The position numbers were made by a program, and so were the translations under genes. DNA of 64,000 nt from positions 471,501 to 535,500 of the forward strand of contig NZ_CP088245.1 in NCBI RefSeq assembly GCF_021117275.1, given 5' to 3'. Position 1 is the stretch's first letter. The number at the start of each line of letters is the position of its first letter. Source of the DNA: Metabacillus sp. B2-18. Its GTDB lineage: Bacteria > Bacillota > Bacilli > Bacillales > Bacillaceae. Under the pieces are notes generated by a model that saw only the letters and a program-made list of their open reading frames with translations, did no database searches and had not been told where the DNA came from. Positions 28,058 through 36,784 of the stretch are shown here, piece by piece.

Positions 28058-28168
28058 AGCGCAAGCACCTAGCCCCTCGAGGTCATAAGCTAATTTGCCA
28101 TTGAAGGCCAAGAACGCCTTCCATGGCAAATCATCTTATTGCCCGAGGCTGGTCAAGGCGCTTGCGCT
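28058..28168. repeat. long intergenic cruciform repeat element
   Basis: The outer arms AGCGCAAGC (28058-28066) and GCTTGCGCT (28160-28168) enclose imperfect middle arms (CCTCGAGG / CCGAGG region) and a strong inner hairpin. The inner hairpin is ATTTGCCAT-t-GAAGGC (28093-28108) with GCCTTC-c-ATGGCAAAT (28116-28131) and a 7-base loop. It is more GC-rich than its surroundings. The form is that of dispersed intergenic elements known in Bacillus genomes. It may also end transcription of both flanking genes, since CTTTTCTATT follows on the plus strand. Confidence 0.75.
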
Positions 28169-28174
28169 TTTCTA

Positions 28175-28984
28175 TTATCCCAAATCCCACGCTTCATGCA
28201 GCTTAGGTACGTCAGAAATGAGCTGCTGTGTGTATGGATGCTGAGGGTTCATTAAGACATTATCGGCACTCCCTTGTTCAACAATTTTTCCTTTTTCCAT
28301 GATATAAAGTGTATCACTTACATAATAGGCAAGACCGACGTCATGAGTAATGAAGATAATCGTCATATTGTTTTCTTCTCTTAGCTTTAGTAACATATCT
28401 AAAATAGTAGAGCGAGAGCAGGCATCAACCATTGAGGTTGGTTCATCTGCTAGTAATACCTTTGGATGAAGAAGAAAAATTCTAGCAATCATCAAACGTT
28501 GCATTTGTCCACCTGAGAGCTCAAAAGGATATTTATTATAAAGTTCTTCAAATTTCAGGTTAACAAACGTACATGCTTCTTTCATTTTCTCAAAGCGTTC
28601 TTCCTTAGAAAGCTTTAAGCCTTGTAGTTCAATACAGTCATTTAATAGTTTTTCGACTTTATGAAACAAGTTAAAAGAAGAGAATGGGTCCTGAAAAATA
28701 GCTTGAATATCCTGCCAGTATGCTTTTCGATCACGATGACTTTTTAGTTTGCGTGACTTTCCTTTATACTCGATATCTCCACTTGTTTCCTTTAGTAGCC
28801 CCATGACCATTTTAGCGAGTGTTGTTTTCCCACTCCCACTTTCACCAACGATTGAAATAATTTCTCCTCGGTGGAAGTTAAAGTTTACTTGGTCAACGGC
28901 TGTGTTTTTATTTTTCCCATAACCGAAAACTTTTGTTATGTTTTTCCCGCTAATTAAAACCTCTTGATCAGGCTTCATTTGCAT
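28175..28984 (-). CDS. Opp/Dpp-type ABC importer ATPase F subunit
   Basis: A 269-residue ATPase with Walker [10 protein letters not shown], signature LSGGQMQR, Walker [12 protein letters not shown] and switch His FITHDVG. It pairs with the D-type ATPase upstream, overlapping it by 17 bp. It is shorter than typical OppF (~305-330) and lacks the full C-terminal cysteine region. An alternative ATG at 28978 has better spacing from AAAGGAG. It is the last gene of the five-gene importer operon. Confidence 0.88.
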   Translation of the reverse strand: MQMKPDQEVLISGKNITKVFGYGKNKNTAVDQVNFNFHRGEIISIVGESGSGKTTLAKMVMGLLKETSGDIEYKGKSRKLKSHRDRKAYWQDIQAIFQDPFSSFNLFHKVEKLLNDCIELQGLKLSKEERFEKMKEACTFVNLKFEELYNKYPFELSGGQMQRLMIARIFLLHPKVLLADEPTSMVDACSRSTILDMLLKLREENNMTIIFITHDVGLAYYVSDTLYIMEKGKIVEQGSADNVLMNPQHPYTQQLISDVPKLHEAWDLG

Positions 28985-29975
28985 ACCACTCCTTTAGCGT
29001 CTCATTGTCAATTCGACAACGATACAAACGTTCACCTAGATGTTGAGTTGTAATTTTTCCGGTACGGCATTCATCTGTTGCATAGGAACATCGTTCAGCA
29101 AATCGGCAGCCATCTATTTTCTTTTTTAAATTAGGTGGTGCTCCTGGAATCGCAGCTAGTTTATGTTCCTTCATGCCAGATTCAGGGACAATAATGGAGC
29201 CCATTAGCTTTTTGGTATAAGGATGAATGGGATTAAATATAACGTCTTCGGCTTTTCCTCTTTCGACGATTTCTCCTGCGTACATCACCATAATTTCGTC
29301 TGTTACATGATAGAGAAGAGGAAGTTCATGTGTAATGAATACTAGTGAACGGATGAATTTTTTATCTAATAAATCTTTTAATAATTTAATGACAACTTTT
29401 TGGGAAGTCACATCGAGTGCAGAGGTTGGTTCATCAGCGATTAATACTTTTGGATTTAAAATGGTTGAAATAGCAATAACCGTTCTTTGTTTCATCCCTC
29501 CAGAAAGTTCATTCGGATAAGAATTTAACACTTTAGGTGAAAGATTTAATGTTTCAAATCTTTCAGCAGCCATTTCATAGACTTGTTTTTTCGACAGTTC
29601 TGGTTGATGTTCCTTCATAATGTCTTCAATAAACTTAATAATCTTAATGGTTGGATTTAAGGCATTCATTGCCGCTTGTGGAATATAGGCAATTTCTCTG
29701 CCTAACACTTGTTTTCTAAGCTTTTCTTTTTCGAGCTTCATAATATCTACACCATTGATATTAATAGAACCGCTACCAAAGTGAAGTGGAGGAAAGTAGA
29801 ATCCCATTAAGCTTAAGGCTAAAGTCGATTTACCACATCCTGATTCTCCGGCAATACCAATTGTTTTTCCATCTTCAAGGTGAAAATCCACACCATCAAC
29901 AGCATAGACCTTTTCTTTTAATCTGGTTTTATAGTAAGTTTTTAATTCTTTAACATCAAGAATATGTTTACTCAT
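28968..29975 (-). CDS. Opp/Dpp-type ABC importer ATPase D subunit
   Basis: A 335-residue ATPase with Walker [10 protein letters not shown], signature LSGGMKQR, Walker [12 protein letters not shown] and switch His FITHELPLL. The C-terminal oligopeptide/HPY region has four cysteines ([14 protein letters not shown] and YRC), the known Fe-S site of Opp/Dpp ATPases. AGGAG lies eight bases before the start, which follows the permease stop closely. Confidence 0.9.
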   Translation of the reverse strand: MSKHILDVKELKTYYKTRLKEKVYAVDGVDFHLEDGKTIGIAGESGCGKSTLALSLMGFYFPPLHFGSGSININGVDIMKLEKEKLRKQVLGREIAYIPQAAMNALNPTIKIIKFIEDIMKEHQPELSKKQVYEMAAERFETLNLSPKVLNSYPNELSGGMKQRTVIAISTILNPKVLIADEPTSALDVTSQKVVIKLLKDLLDKKFIRSLVFITHELPLLYHVTDEIMVMYAGEIVERGKAEDVIFNPIHPYTKKLMGSIIVPESGMKEHKLAAIPGAPPNLKKKIDGCRFAERCSYATDECRTGKITTQHLGERLYRCRIDNETLKEWYANEA

Positions 29976-29979
29976 ATCA

Positions 29980-30816
29980 TTAACTCCTTATCTTAGGGTT
30001 AAAAATTTCATCCATCCCAGTATTCATTAAATAGAGAGAAAATGTAATGATCGCAATAGCTATTGCTGCAGGTATAAACGCCCACCACGCACCGGATACA
30101 GGAGCTTCAAAGATTAAAGCCCAGTTCATAATAATACCAAGAGAAATTGTATTGTATGGTCCAAGTCCCAGCATAGAGATTGATGCCTCTGAAAGAATAC
30201 CTGATGCTGTTTGCAGAACAAATGCCATTACAACATAAGACATGATGTAAGGTAAAATCTCAAAAATAATGATTCTTGGTGTGCTATGACCAGATATTTT
30301 TGCGATATTAACGTGATCTCTGTTTCGTAGAGAGGATGTTTGAGCGCGGACGGCACGTGCTGTCCATGGCCAACTTGTTATGCCAATTACAATCGCTGTA
30401 ATTAACGAACTTCTTGAATCTATACTGACTGAGATCAGAATTAAGACAATGAAAGATGGAATAACGATAAAGATATTGGTGATGGCAGATAAAATTTCAT
30501 CAAAAATTCCTCCGATATAACCGGCGGATAACCCGATGATTAACCCAATAATCGTTGCACTTAAGCCGGCAATTAATCCTACAAAAATGGAGGTCTTGAT
30601 TCCATAAATAAGTTCAAGAAATAAATCTCTTCCAAAGTTGTCGGAGCCTAACCATAACTCAGCACTTGGTGGCTGAAAGGCGAGTGCAACCATTTCAGTT
30701 GGATCAGCAGTATTAATTAAGGGATAGATCGTTACAAATGCGAGCATCAACAAAAATGAAATGGAACCGATAAGAAATTTTGGGGAGCGAATTAATATTT
30801 GTAAAGAACTGTTCAT
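29980..30816 (-). CDS. Opp/Dpp-type ABC importer permease C subunit
   Basis: A 278-residue permease with an N-terminal cytoplasmic segment, an [20 protein letters not shown] motif diagnostic of OppC/DppC, and about six helices. The EAA loop region is around [14 protein letters not shown]. The start at 30816 is chosen because GGAGGA ends nine bases upstream and the ATG follows the previous gene's TGA by one base; a longer frame from 30879 would overlap the B permease. It forms the channel with the B subunit. Confidence 0.88.
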   Translation of the reverse strand: MNSSLQILIRSPKFLIGSISFLLMLAFVTIYPLINTADPTEMVALAFQPPSAELWLGSDNFGRDLFLELIYGIKTSIFVGLIAGLSATIIGLIIGLSAGYIGGIFDEILSAITNIFIVIPSFIVLILISVSIDSRSSLITAIVIGITSWPWTARAVRAQTSSLRNRDHVNIAKISGHSTPRIIIFEILPYIMSYVVMAFVLQTASGILSEASISMLGLGPYNTISLGIIMNWALIFEAPVSGAWWAFIPAAIAIAIITFSLYLMNTGMDEIFNPKIRS

Positions 30817-30817
30817 A

Positions 30818-31828
30818 TCATTCTTCCTCCATTTGCGAAGCTTTGATTCTAGGGTCAACCAACCCATAAATAATTTCAATGGTGAAATTAGCTAATAGAA
30901 CGGATATGGCAATAAGAAGAGTAGCACCAGATATGAGTGGATAATCTAGTTGACGTATTGCAGTAAATAGCCATGTTCCGATACCAGGATAGCTAAAAAC
31001 AATTTCAGTAATTAATGACCCGCCGATCATCGTACCGATTGATAAAGCCAAACCTGTAATCTGTGGTAACATTGCATTTTTAAATACATATCTAGAAATT
31101 GTAGAATCTTTAATACCAAGTAATTTGCTATATAAAACATAATCTGTGTTTAATTCGTAAATCGACATTTCTCTCATTCCGATAGCTTGACCACCAATTG
31201 TAACCAAGACAATCGAAATAAAAGGGAGGAAGTGGTGACTAATTACAGATCCAATAAACTCAAAGCTTAAATTTGGTGTCATCTGATAATTGTAGCCGCC
31301 GGATGTTGGGAACCAATTAAGAGTTAGCCCAAAGATATAGAGCATAATAATCGCCAAAATAAAAAATGGGATGGAGTTGATAAATAAAAATGTAGGGAAA
31401 AGCACTTTATCAAATACACCTTTTTTATAAGCAGCAATAGCTCCAAGGGCATTTCCTACGATCCAACCTACAAGGATAGCAGGCAGTTGGAGAGCTAATG
31501 TCCAAGGAACAGCTGAGGCAAGAATAGAAGTAACAGACATAGGATAGAGTCCGAATGACGTTCCTAAATCACCCTTCAATAAATTTCCTAAGTAAATAAA
31601 AAATTGTTCCCATAACGGCTTATCAATACCAAACTCTGCAGCAAACGTATCGTATACCTTCTTGATTGAATCACTGTCTGTCATCCCTTGAGTCATTTGG
31701 TTGGCAATCACACTTACTGGATTTCCTTCTATTAACCTTGGTAGAAGGAAGTTAAGCGCGACTGCAATAAACAAGGTCACAATATACCAGAGGGATTTTT
31801 TTAAGAAAAACTTCCGATAGGCATTCAT
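30818..31828 (-). CDS. Opp/Dpp-type ABC importer permease B subunit
   Basis: A 336-residue permease of the OppB/DppB type. The first helix is followed by an extracytoplasmic segment with [10 protein letters not shown]. Further helices and a C-terminal segment ([14 protein letters not shown]) match the family motif near the last helices. It is separated from the binding-protein gene upstream by 100 bases with a strong hairpin, and is tightly linked to the C subunit. Confidence 0.88.
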   Translation of the reverse strand: MNAYRKFFLKKSLWYIVTLFIAVALNFLLPRLIEGNPVSVIANQMTQGMTDSDSIKKVYDTFAAEFGIDKPLWEQFFIYLGNLLKGDLGTSFGLYPMSVTSILASAVPWTLALQLPAILVGWIVGNALGAIAAYKKGVFDKVLFPTFLFINSIPFFILAIIMLYIFGLTLNWFPTSGGYNYQMTPNLSFEFIGSVISHHFLPFISIVLVTIGGQAIGMREMSIYELNTDYVLYSKLLGIKDSTISRYVFKNAMLPQITGLALSIGTMIGGSLITEIVFSYPGIGTWLFTAIRQLDYPLISGATLLIAISVLLANFTIEIIYGLVDPRIKASQMEEE

Positions 31829-31874
31829 GACTTCACAGCACCCCCATTATTAGGACTTTTAGTTTTGGAAAGGA

Positions 31875-31910
31875 GTAGTTGGGATAACCAGCATTAATAA
31901 TCCCAACTAC
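31875..31910 (-). promoter_or_regulatory. intercistronic hairpin in importer operon
   Basis: A perfect 11-bp stem, GTAGTTGGGAT (31875-31885) with ATCCCAACTAC (31900-31910), between the binding-protein gene and the permease genes. No T-run follows on the minus strand, so it more likely protects the upstream mRNA or gives partial termination. That would raise binding-protein levels over permease, as known for other ABC importers. Confidence 0.6.
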
Positions 31911-31928
31911 CTCTATCTATCTTTCAAT

Positions 31929-33728
31929 CTATTTATTTGTGATTTGATACAAGTCTTTTACACCTGCTCCGTCAATAGAAATTTGTGGTGGAATGTTATT
32001 GCCATCTCCTTCAACTGCAAAGCCTTTCCAAACCGATTCATTCACTGTATGGAATACCCAAGGTCTATACATAAGTGGGATTGATGGAATGTCTTCTAAA
32101 TAAATTTTTGTAAGTTCTGTGTACATTTCTTTTAATTTCGCTTCATCTGTAATTGTTGGAATTTCCTTAATTAACTCATCAGCTCTTTCATTTTTATATC
32201 TTCCCCAGTTCCAGAACGCCATTTCACCAACTGGAGCTACACCTTCTGAATACATGATTGTTCTCGCTCTATCCCAAGGCTGACTCGGACTAACTGCACC
32301 CGCAGGCGTATTCATAATGATGTCAAATTTCCCTGTTTGTAAATCATTTGTCCAAACAGGAGCTTCAGGGAAGTTCGTTCTAATTTCAATTCCAATGGCT
32401 TTAGCGTTTTGTGCGACAATTTCTAGGGCAGCATTCCAATCAGACCAACCATATGGACATTCAATTTCCCATGGTCCAAGTCTTACCCCATTGAGAACAC
32501 GAATACCATCTGCTCCTTTTTTCGCTCCAATACTATCAAGCAGCTTATTGGCTGCATCAACATCTGTTGTCCATTGAAGTGATTTAATGGCATCTTGATC
32601 TACATACTTTGTTTCAGAAGGAGTATCTAATGTAATAGATGGTTTCATTTCACCAGAATATCCACTCATTGCTAACTCTGAAATTTTGTCATAATCAATT
32701 GCCATCGCAATTGCTCTTCTAACATCTGGATTATTTAATCCATCTTTTGTCATATTAAAGAAAATAGAAGGCATTGAACCAGGTAAGTAGTATGGTTTGT
32801 CTTGCACATATGTTTTGATAGGTGCACCATCTTCCCACATTTTCCAAACCTGAGGAATAAATTGTTGTGAAACGTCAACTTCTCCTTTTTTAAATGCTAG
32901 AGAACCTGCAGCATTATCCTTATAAATTACATGACTTACATACTTCGGAGCCGGTAAGCCACCAAATAGAGATTGTCCCCAGTAGTTATCATCTCTAATT
33001 AAGGTGATCTTTTGGTTATCATATGTGTGCATTTTGTATGGGCCAGTACCAACAGGATCTGGATTCACTTCTTCACGAATCTTGGCAATATCGTTCCCAC
33101 TTTTAGCTTCAATTTCTTCCCAAACATGCTTAGGCATCATCGGAACTAATTGAAGACTATCTAAAACTGTGAGTCGATTAGGATTATCTTGTTTTAAGCG
33201 GATATTAACGGCGTTATCACCGTCTGCTTCTACCGCATCAATTGCTTCCCAGAAGTTGCTCCAAGAGATAGAGTATTTACTTCCTAGTTCATAGGAGTAC
33301 ACAACGTCTTCAGAAGTGAATGCTTCTCCGTCATTCCACTTTGCATCAGGATTTAATTCAATGTGAAGTGTCGTGTCATCAGTCCATTCATAACTTGTAC
33401 CAAGTAATGGCTCTAACGCACCATCAAGCATATTAATCATGAAAAGATTTTCATAGATTAGTGTTCTCGAGTTCGCATAAGCAATTGGAAAGGATGGATT
33501 TCCCCCTAATGGACTAAAGGTTGAAGGCGGTCCCCATTGTAAACCATTTACATACAATGTTTCATTTCTTGGTGTTGTTCCGGATGAATTTTGTTCTGAA
33601 TCATTTCCTTCTTCACTTGGAGTTGGTTCATTTGTTGTTGGTGGCTTTACCTCATTGTTACAAGCAGCTAGTAGTCCAATTACCATGATTAGACTGAAAA
33701 ATAAACTTAAAACGCTTTTTAACCTCAT
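31929..33728 (-). CDS. ABC importer binding lipoprotein, family 5, possibly oligosaccharide-binding
   Basis: A 599-residue extracellular binding protein of solute-binding family 5. The lipobox is LLAAC (Cys22), followed by a Pro/Glu/Asn/Ser-rich linker. The mature start, ETLYVNGLQWGPPSTFSPLG, recalls cellobiose/beta-oligosaccharide binders of this family such as the Thermotoga cellobiose protein, more than peptide binders. Many exposed Trp residues are present. It is the first gene of the operon, with a GAGGGGGG ribosome binding site. A perfect cre site upstream supports carbon-catabolite control and therefore sugar transport; the ligand is inferred. Confidence 0.82.
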   Translation of the reverse strand: MRLKSVLSLFFSLIMVIGLLAACNNEVKPPTTNEPTPSEEGNDSEQNSSGTTPRNETLYVNGLQWGPPSTFSPLGGNPSFPIAYANSRTLIYENLFMINMLDGALEPLLGTSYEWTDDTTLHIELNPDAKWNDGEAFTSEDVVYSYELGSKYSISWSNFWEAIDAVEADGDNAVNIRLKQDNPNRLTVLDSLQLVPMMPKHVWEEIEAKSGNDIAKIREEVNPDPVGTGPYKMHTYDNQKITLIRDDNYWGQSLFGGLPAPKYVSHVIYKDNAAGSLAFKKGEVDVSQQFIPQVWKMWEDGAPIKTYVQDKPYYLPGSMPSIFFNMTKDGLNNPDVRRAIAMAIDYDKISELAMSGYSGEMKPSITLDTPSETKYVDQDAIKSLQWTTDVDAANKLLDSIGAKKGADGIRVLNGVRLGPWEIECPYGWSDWNAALEIVAQNAKAIGIEIRTNFPEAPVWTNDLQTGKFDIIMNTPAGAVSPSQPWDRARTIMYSEGVAPVGEMAFWNWGRYKNERADELIKEIPTITDEAKLKEMYTELTKIYLEDIPSIPLMYRPWVFHTVNESVWKGFAVEGDGNNIPPQISIDGAGVKDLYQITNK

Positions 33729-33757
33729 TAACCAGTTCCCCCCTCTGATTCCAATAA

Positions 33758-33771
33758 AGTAAACGCTTTCA
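33758..33771 (-). promoter_or_regulatory. cre site (CcpA operator)
   Basis: On the minus strand the 14-mer TGAAAGCGTTTACT fits the catabolite-responsive element consensus TGWAARCGYTWNCW at every position. It lies about 30 bases before the binding-protein start, where CcpA would block transcription during growth on preferred sugars. Confidence 0.8.
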
Positions 33772-33939
33772 AGTAAAATATATTATTTGTTTTGAAAACA
33801 AGAACTAATAATTTAAAAATTTCAGAATTATTTTTTGAATTTTTTGAAATTTAGGGATGGAGGACTATCTTTAGCGTGGTCTAGAGATTGTATTTGGGAT
33901 TAGAAAGGGATGGGCTATGGGCTTCGGAGAAGGGAGGGG

Positions 33940-34056
33940 ATGAACGACAAAACGGGAATAGTTCGTAGCCGGACTGTCGTTCATAAGTGTGATGAACGAC
34001 AAAAAGGGAATTGTTCGTAGCCACACTGTCGTTCACCAAGAAAATGAACGACAAAA
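33940..34056. repeat. 52-bp tandem repeat with internal palindrome
   Basis: Units start ATGAACGACAAAA at 33940, 33992 and 34044, exactly 52 bases apart. The first two are full and the third is cut after about 13 bases. Each full unit carries TGAACGACA and its complement TGTCGTTCA about 25 bases apart, and shares GTTCGTAGCC. Units 1 and 2 differ at about four positions over the first 43 bases. The remaining intergenic DNA (33772-33939) shows nothing clear. Confidence 0.75.
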
Positions 34057-34108
34057 CAAAACTCCACAGGAAGAATATGTTCTTCATCACCAAGCTACTT
34101 TATACATT

Positions 34109-34603
34109 TTACTGCTCTCCTAATTTAGCAACCATATCCCAAGAAGTCCCATCAATACCAGTTTTCTTGAATCCAAATCTTTCATATAAACGTAGAGCAG
34201 GATTGGAGGGATCCACACTAAGTGAAATTCTTAGAAATCCTTTTGATGCTGCTTGTGATTTTATTTCTTTTAGCAATTCTGATCCAATGCCTTTTCCTCT
34301 GAATTTTGGAAGAATGGCCATGCTTAGGATTGGTGTTTCCTCATCAATATAACCATATGTTTTAGACAAATCGTCAAAGAGGCGGATCCAAACAGCTCCA
34401 AGTTTATTTCCGTTTGAATCAACAGCAAGTAGTGCTAGATCTCCGTTTCTTCCCCAGTCTTTGACGTAACTAGCCATCTTCGGTGTTTCAATAATACTGC
34501 GTGGAGGTTTTTCTGAATGTTCATCCACATATACTGCTTCGTATAGCATATCCCAAAGAAAATGTACATCGTCTTTTGTTGCTTCTATAACTTTAATTGT
34601 CAT
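34109..34603 (-). CDS. GNAT-family N-acetyltransferase
   Basis: A 164-residue acyl-CoA-dependent N-acetyltransferase. Motif A, ILPKFRGKGIGSELL (about residues 95-110), binds CoA, and the motif-B-like end ALRLYERFGFKKTGID is present. The N-terminal half has a KPPRSI..TPKMASYVKDWG stretch seen in Bacillus GNATs annotated for unknown small substrates. The start lacks a strong ribosome binding site. Confidence 0.85.
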   Translation of the reverse strand: MTIKVIEATKDDVHFLWDMLYEAVYVDEHSEKPPRSIIETPKMASYVKDWGRNGDLALLAVDSNGNKLGAVWIRLFDDLSKTYGYIDEETPILSMAILPKFRGKGIGSELLKEIKSQAASKGFLRISLSVDPSNPALRLYERFGFKKTGIDGTSWDMVAKLGEQ

Positions 34604-34673
34604 TTATATCAACTCGCTTTTTTTTTAGTTAATATTCGCTACTATTTGAAAAAACTCCTTTTTAAGCAAAAAA

Positions 34674-34699
34674 GTTTATAGTGAGACAAGCACGGGTAA
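34674..34699 (+). promoter_or_regulatory. sigma-B-type promoter of yfkM
   Basis: GTTTAT (34674-34679), a 14-base spacer and GGGTAA (34694-34699) match the general stress sigma-B consensus (GTTTAA, 12-15, GGGWAW) with one difference. It lies about 35 bases before yfkM, a known general stress gene in B. subtilis. Confidence 0.7.
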
Positions 34700-34735
34700 T
34701 AAAGAAATGTATTCAAAAAGAGGAGGTTATACAAT

Positions 34736-35251
34736 ATGTCTAAGCATATTGCTGTTGTCTTAACTGATTACTTTGAGGATATTGAATATACTGATCCTGC
34801 TAAAGCATTTAAAGAACAAGGTCATTCTTTAACTACAATTGAAAAGGTTAAAGGGAAAACAGTGACAGGAAAACAAGGTGAAGCAAGAGTTGAAATCGAT
34901 GCTTCTATCGATGAGGTAGATTCTAGTCAATTTGATGCCTTGTTTATACCGGGGGGATTTTCTCCAGATCAATTAAGAGCGGACGAGAGATATATTCGTT
35001 TTGCAAAAGAGTTCATGGAAGATCAAAAACCTGTTTTTGCGATATGTCATGGACCACAATTGCTTATCTCTGCCGAAGCATTAAATAATCGTGATGTAAC
35101 TGGTTATCAATCCATTATGATTGATTTGAAAAATGCTGGTGCAAATGTACATGATAAAGAAGTTGTAGTTTGCGGCAACCAACTCGTAACAAGTAGAAAA
35201 CCTGATGATTTACCTGCTTTTACTAGAGAATCATTAAAATTAATTTCTTAA
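34736..35251 (+). CDS. yfkM: DJ-1/PfpI family general stress protein YfkM
   Basis: A 171-residue protein of the type-1 glutamine-amidotransferase-like DJ-1/PfpI fold. The nucleophile elbow AICHGPQLL carries the reactive Cys, and the Glu-bearing loop FEDIEYTDP is near the N-terminus. Family members act as proteases, deglycases or chaperones; the activity here is not proven. Length and sequence fit B. subtilis YfkM (general stress protein 18). A sigma-B promoter lies upstream and a terminator follows. Confidence 0.9.
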   Translation: MSKHIAVVLTDYFEDIEYTDPAKAFKEQGHSLTTIEKVKGKTVTGKQGEARVEIDASIDEVDSSQFDALFIPGGFSPDQLRADERYIRFAKEFMEDQKPVFAICHGPQLLISAEALNNRDVTGYQSIMIDLKNAGANVHDKEVVVCGNQLVTSRKPDDLPAFTRESLKLIS

Positions 35252-35280
35252 AACAAACGTTTGTTTAAGATGCAATTGTA

Positions 35281-35312
35281 AAGACCCCCCTAACCAAAAG
35301 GGGGGTTTACTT
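35281..35312 (+). terminator. rho-independent terminator of yfkM
   Basis: Six C (35285-35290) pair with six G (35300-35305), flanked by A and T bases. Confidence 0.75.
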
Positions 35313-35466
35313 ATTTTTTATTCTTTGAATGATCTTCAGTTGGCAAAGGGTCAACACGATAGGAATCTTCAGCATTAATAGCAGCTTTTAACCCATAAAG
35401 AACAAGGATAATTGAGATTATGAGGAATCCACATAAACTGATTGTAGCTAACCACCAATTTAACAT
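35311..35466 (-). CDS. small single-pass membrane protein
   Basis: A 51-residue ORF behind AGGAGGGGG on the minus strand. It has one hydrophobic helix (about residues 4-25, WWLATISLCGFLIISIILVL) and a hydrophilic tail ending VDPLPTEDHSKNKK. The tail vaguely recalls the DPLP motif of short YtzI-like proteins of Bacillus. No function is known. The strong ribosome binding site and defined topology argue that it is real. Confidence 0.65.
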   Translation of the reverse strand: MLNWWLATISLCGFLIISIILVLYGLKAAINAEDSYRVDPLPTEDHSKNKK

Positions 35467-35524
35467 AAAAAAATCCCCCTCCTTTTTACATTCATATGTA
35501 AGTAGGGAAGGAGTCAGAATTAGA

Positions 35525-35752
35525 TTATTGTCCTTTGCGTAGATTTCCTAATTCTTCTGCAATAGCTTGCATTTCATTAGGGCTGAAGGAATTTCTCTTC
35601 ATAACATGCTCGTAAATATCCTTCAATTCTTCGTACATTTCTTCATCAAAATGAGAAGGTTTAATAGCACCTAGATTTAGAACTCTGAGTTTTTCCTTGA
35701 TTTGCTCAATCATATACTCAACATTTTCAACTGACTTTTCAGTAAGGTTCAT
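35525..35752 (-). CDS. yfkK: DUF1128 family protein YfkK
   Basis: A 75-residue soluble, mostly helical protein that matches B. subtilis YfkK (DUF1128), with [18 protein letters not shown] and [17 protein letters not shown]. The function is unknown. The start at 35752 is chosen from family length; the longer frame to 35815 adds a hydrophobic leader not seen in the family. It lies divergently next to yfkJ, as in B. subtilis. Confidence 0.88.
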   Translation of the reverse strand: MNLTEKSVENVEYMIEQIKEKLRVLNLGAIKPSHFDEEMYEELKDIYEHVMKRNSFSPNEMQAIAEELGNLRKGQ

Positions 35753-35953
35753 TCCCTTCAGTCCTTTCGCGAAATCGGTAATCATTATGGTTATTGTAAC
35801 ATGAAATACTAGCACACATTCAAAAACTTGTTACTTAGTCCTAATTAAGTATATAACGACGAATTGTATTTGAATAAGGAAAAATATTATCATAATAAGT
35901 AGAAATAATTGTTTTTAAAAGAAAACTATTGGGAAAAAGGTAAGGAGGATATA

Positions 35954-36424
35954 ATGGTTAACATTTTATTTGTTTGTTTGGGGAATATATGCCGTTCACC
36001 AATGGCTGAAGCTGTTATGAGAGATTTAGTTAAGAAGGAAGGGTTAGATGAAGCCATTCAAATTGATTCAGCTGGAACAGGAAACTGGCATACAGGGAAA
36101 CCCCCACATGAAGGAACTCGTCGCATTTTAGATCATTACAACATCTCTTATGAAGGACAAAAGGCAAGGCAGCTTACAAAAGAAGATCTATCTCAATATG
36201 ATTATTTGATTGGGATGGATAATGAAAATATTGGGAATATTAGACGTTTAGCTGGATATCATTCAACAGGGAAAATTCAACGATTATTAGATTATGTAGA
36301 AGAGTCGGACATATTAGATGTTCCTGACCCATATTATACAGGTAACTTTGATGAAGTTTTTGAGATGGTCCATAAAAGCTGTAGCAACTTATTAAAAGAA
36401 ATTAAATCTTTACATAAACTTTAA
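35954..36424 (+). CDS. yfkJ: low-molecular-weight protein tyrosine phosphatase YfkJ
   Basis: A 156-residue LMW tyrosine phosphatase. The P-loop CLGNICRS (CX5R-S) lies at the N-terminus, and the general-acid Asp is in DVPDPYY near the C-terminus. It dephosphorylates protein tyrosine and possibly arginine. AAGGAGGA precedes the ATG at 35954, so the longer frame from 35909 is not used. It begins the yfkJ-yfkI-yfkH operon, which has short gaps. Confidence 0.93.
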   Translation: MVNILFVCLGNICRSPMAEAVMRDLVKKEGLDEAIQIDSAGTGNWHTGKPPHEGTRRILDHYNISYEGQKARQLTKEDLSQYDYLIGMDNENIGNIRRLAGYHSTGKIQRLLDYVEESDILDVPDPYYTGNFDEVFEMVHKSCSNLLKEIKSLHKL

Positions 36425-36442
36425 TGATAGGAGGTATGTTAG

Positions 36443-36775
36443 GTGGCAAATGAAAATAAGTTAGTTAGAGGTATTGTAATCGGTGCCCTTGTTGGAGCAG
36501 CTGTTTCATTATTGGACAAACATACTCGTGAAGACGTTATACAAGCTGGTAAAAATGTATCCTCAAAAATTAAAGGCTATGTTGATGAACCTACTACATT
36601 AACGAGCGAAGTTAAGCAAAAGATAGATAATGTGAAGGATAAAGTACAAGAAGTATCAGAAGATCTTTCCTTTCTAAATGAAAAGGTGAAGGAGCTTAGG
36701 GAAACAACACCACAAGTTGTAGGCTTAGTACAAGAAACAAAAGAAAGGTTCATTCCGAAACGAGACCAATCGTGA
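36443..36775 (+). CDS. yfkI: YtxH-like general stress protein YfkI
   Basis: A 110-residue protein starting at GTG behind AGGAGG. The first ~25 residues are a Gly/Ala-rich membrane helix (GIVIGALVGAAVSLL), followed by a long amphipathic, highly charged helical region of the YtxH type. It lies between yfkJ and yfkH, as in B. subtilis. The role is unknown, probably membrane-associated stress tolerance. Confidence 0.82.
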   Translation: MANENKLVRGIVIGALVGAAVSLLDKHTREDVIQAGKNVSSKIKGYVDEPTTLTSEVKQKIDNVKDKVQEVSEDLSFLNEKVKELRETTPQVVGLVQETKERFIPKRDQS

Positions 36776-36784
36776 GGTGAATGC

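Noticed and set aside
33881..34093. 70-codon minus-strand ORF across the 52-bp repeats
   Set aside because: It simply reads through the tandem repeat, has no ribosome binding site and no family resemblance.
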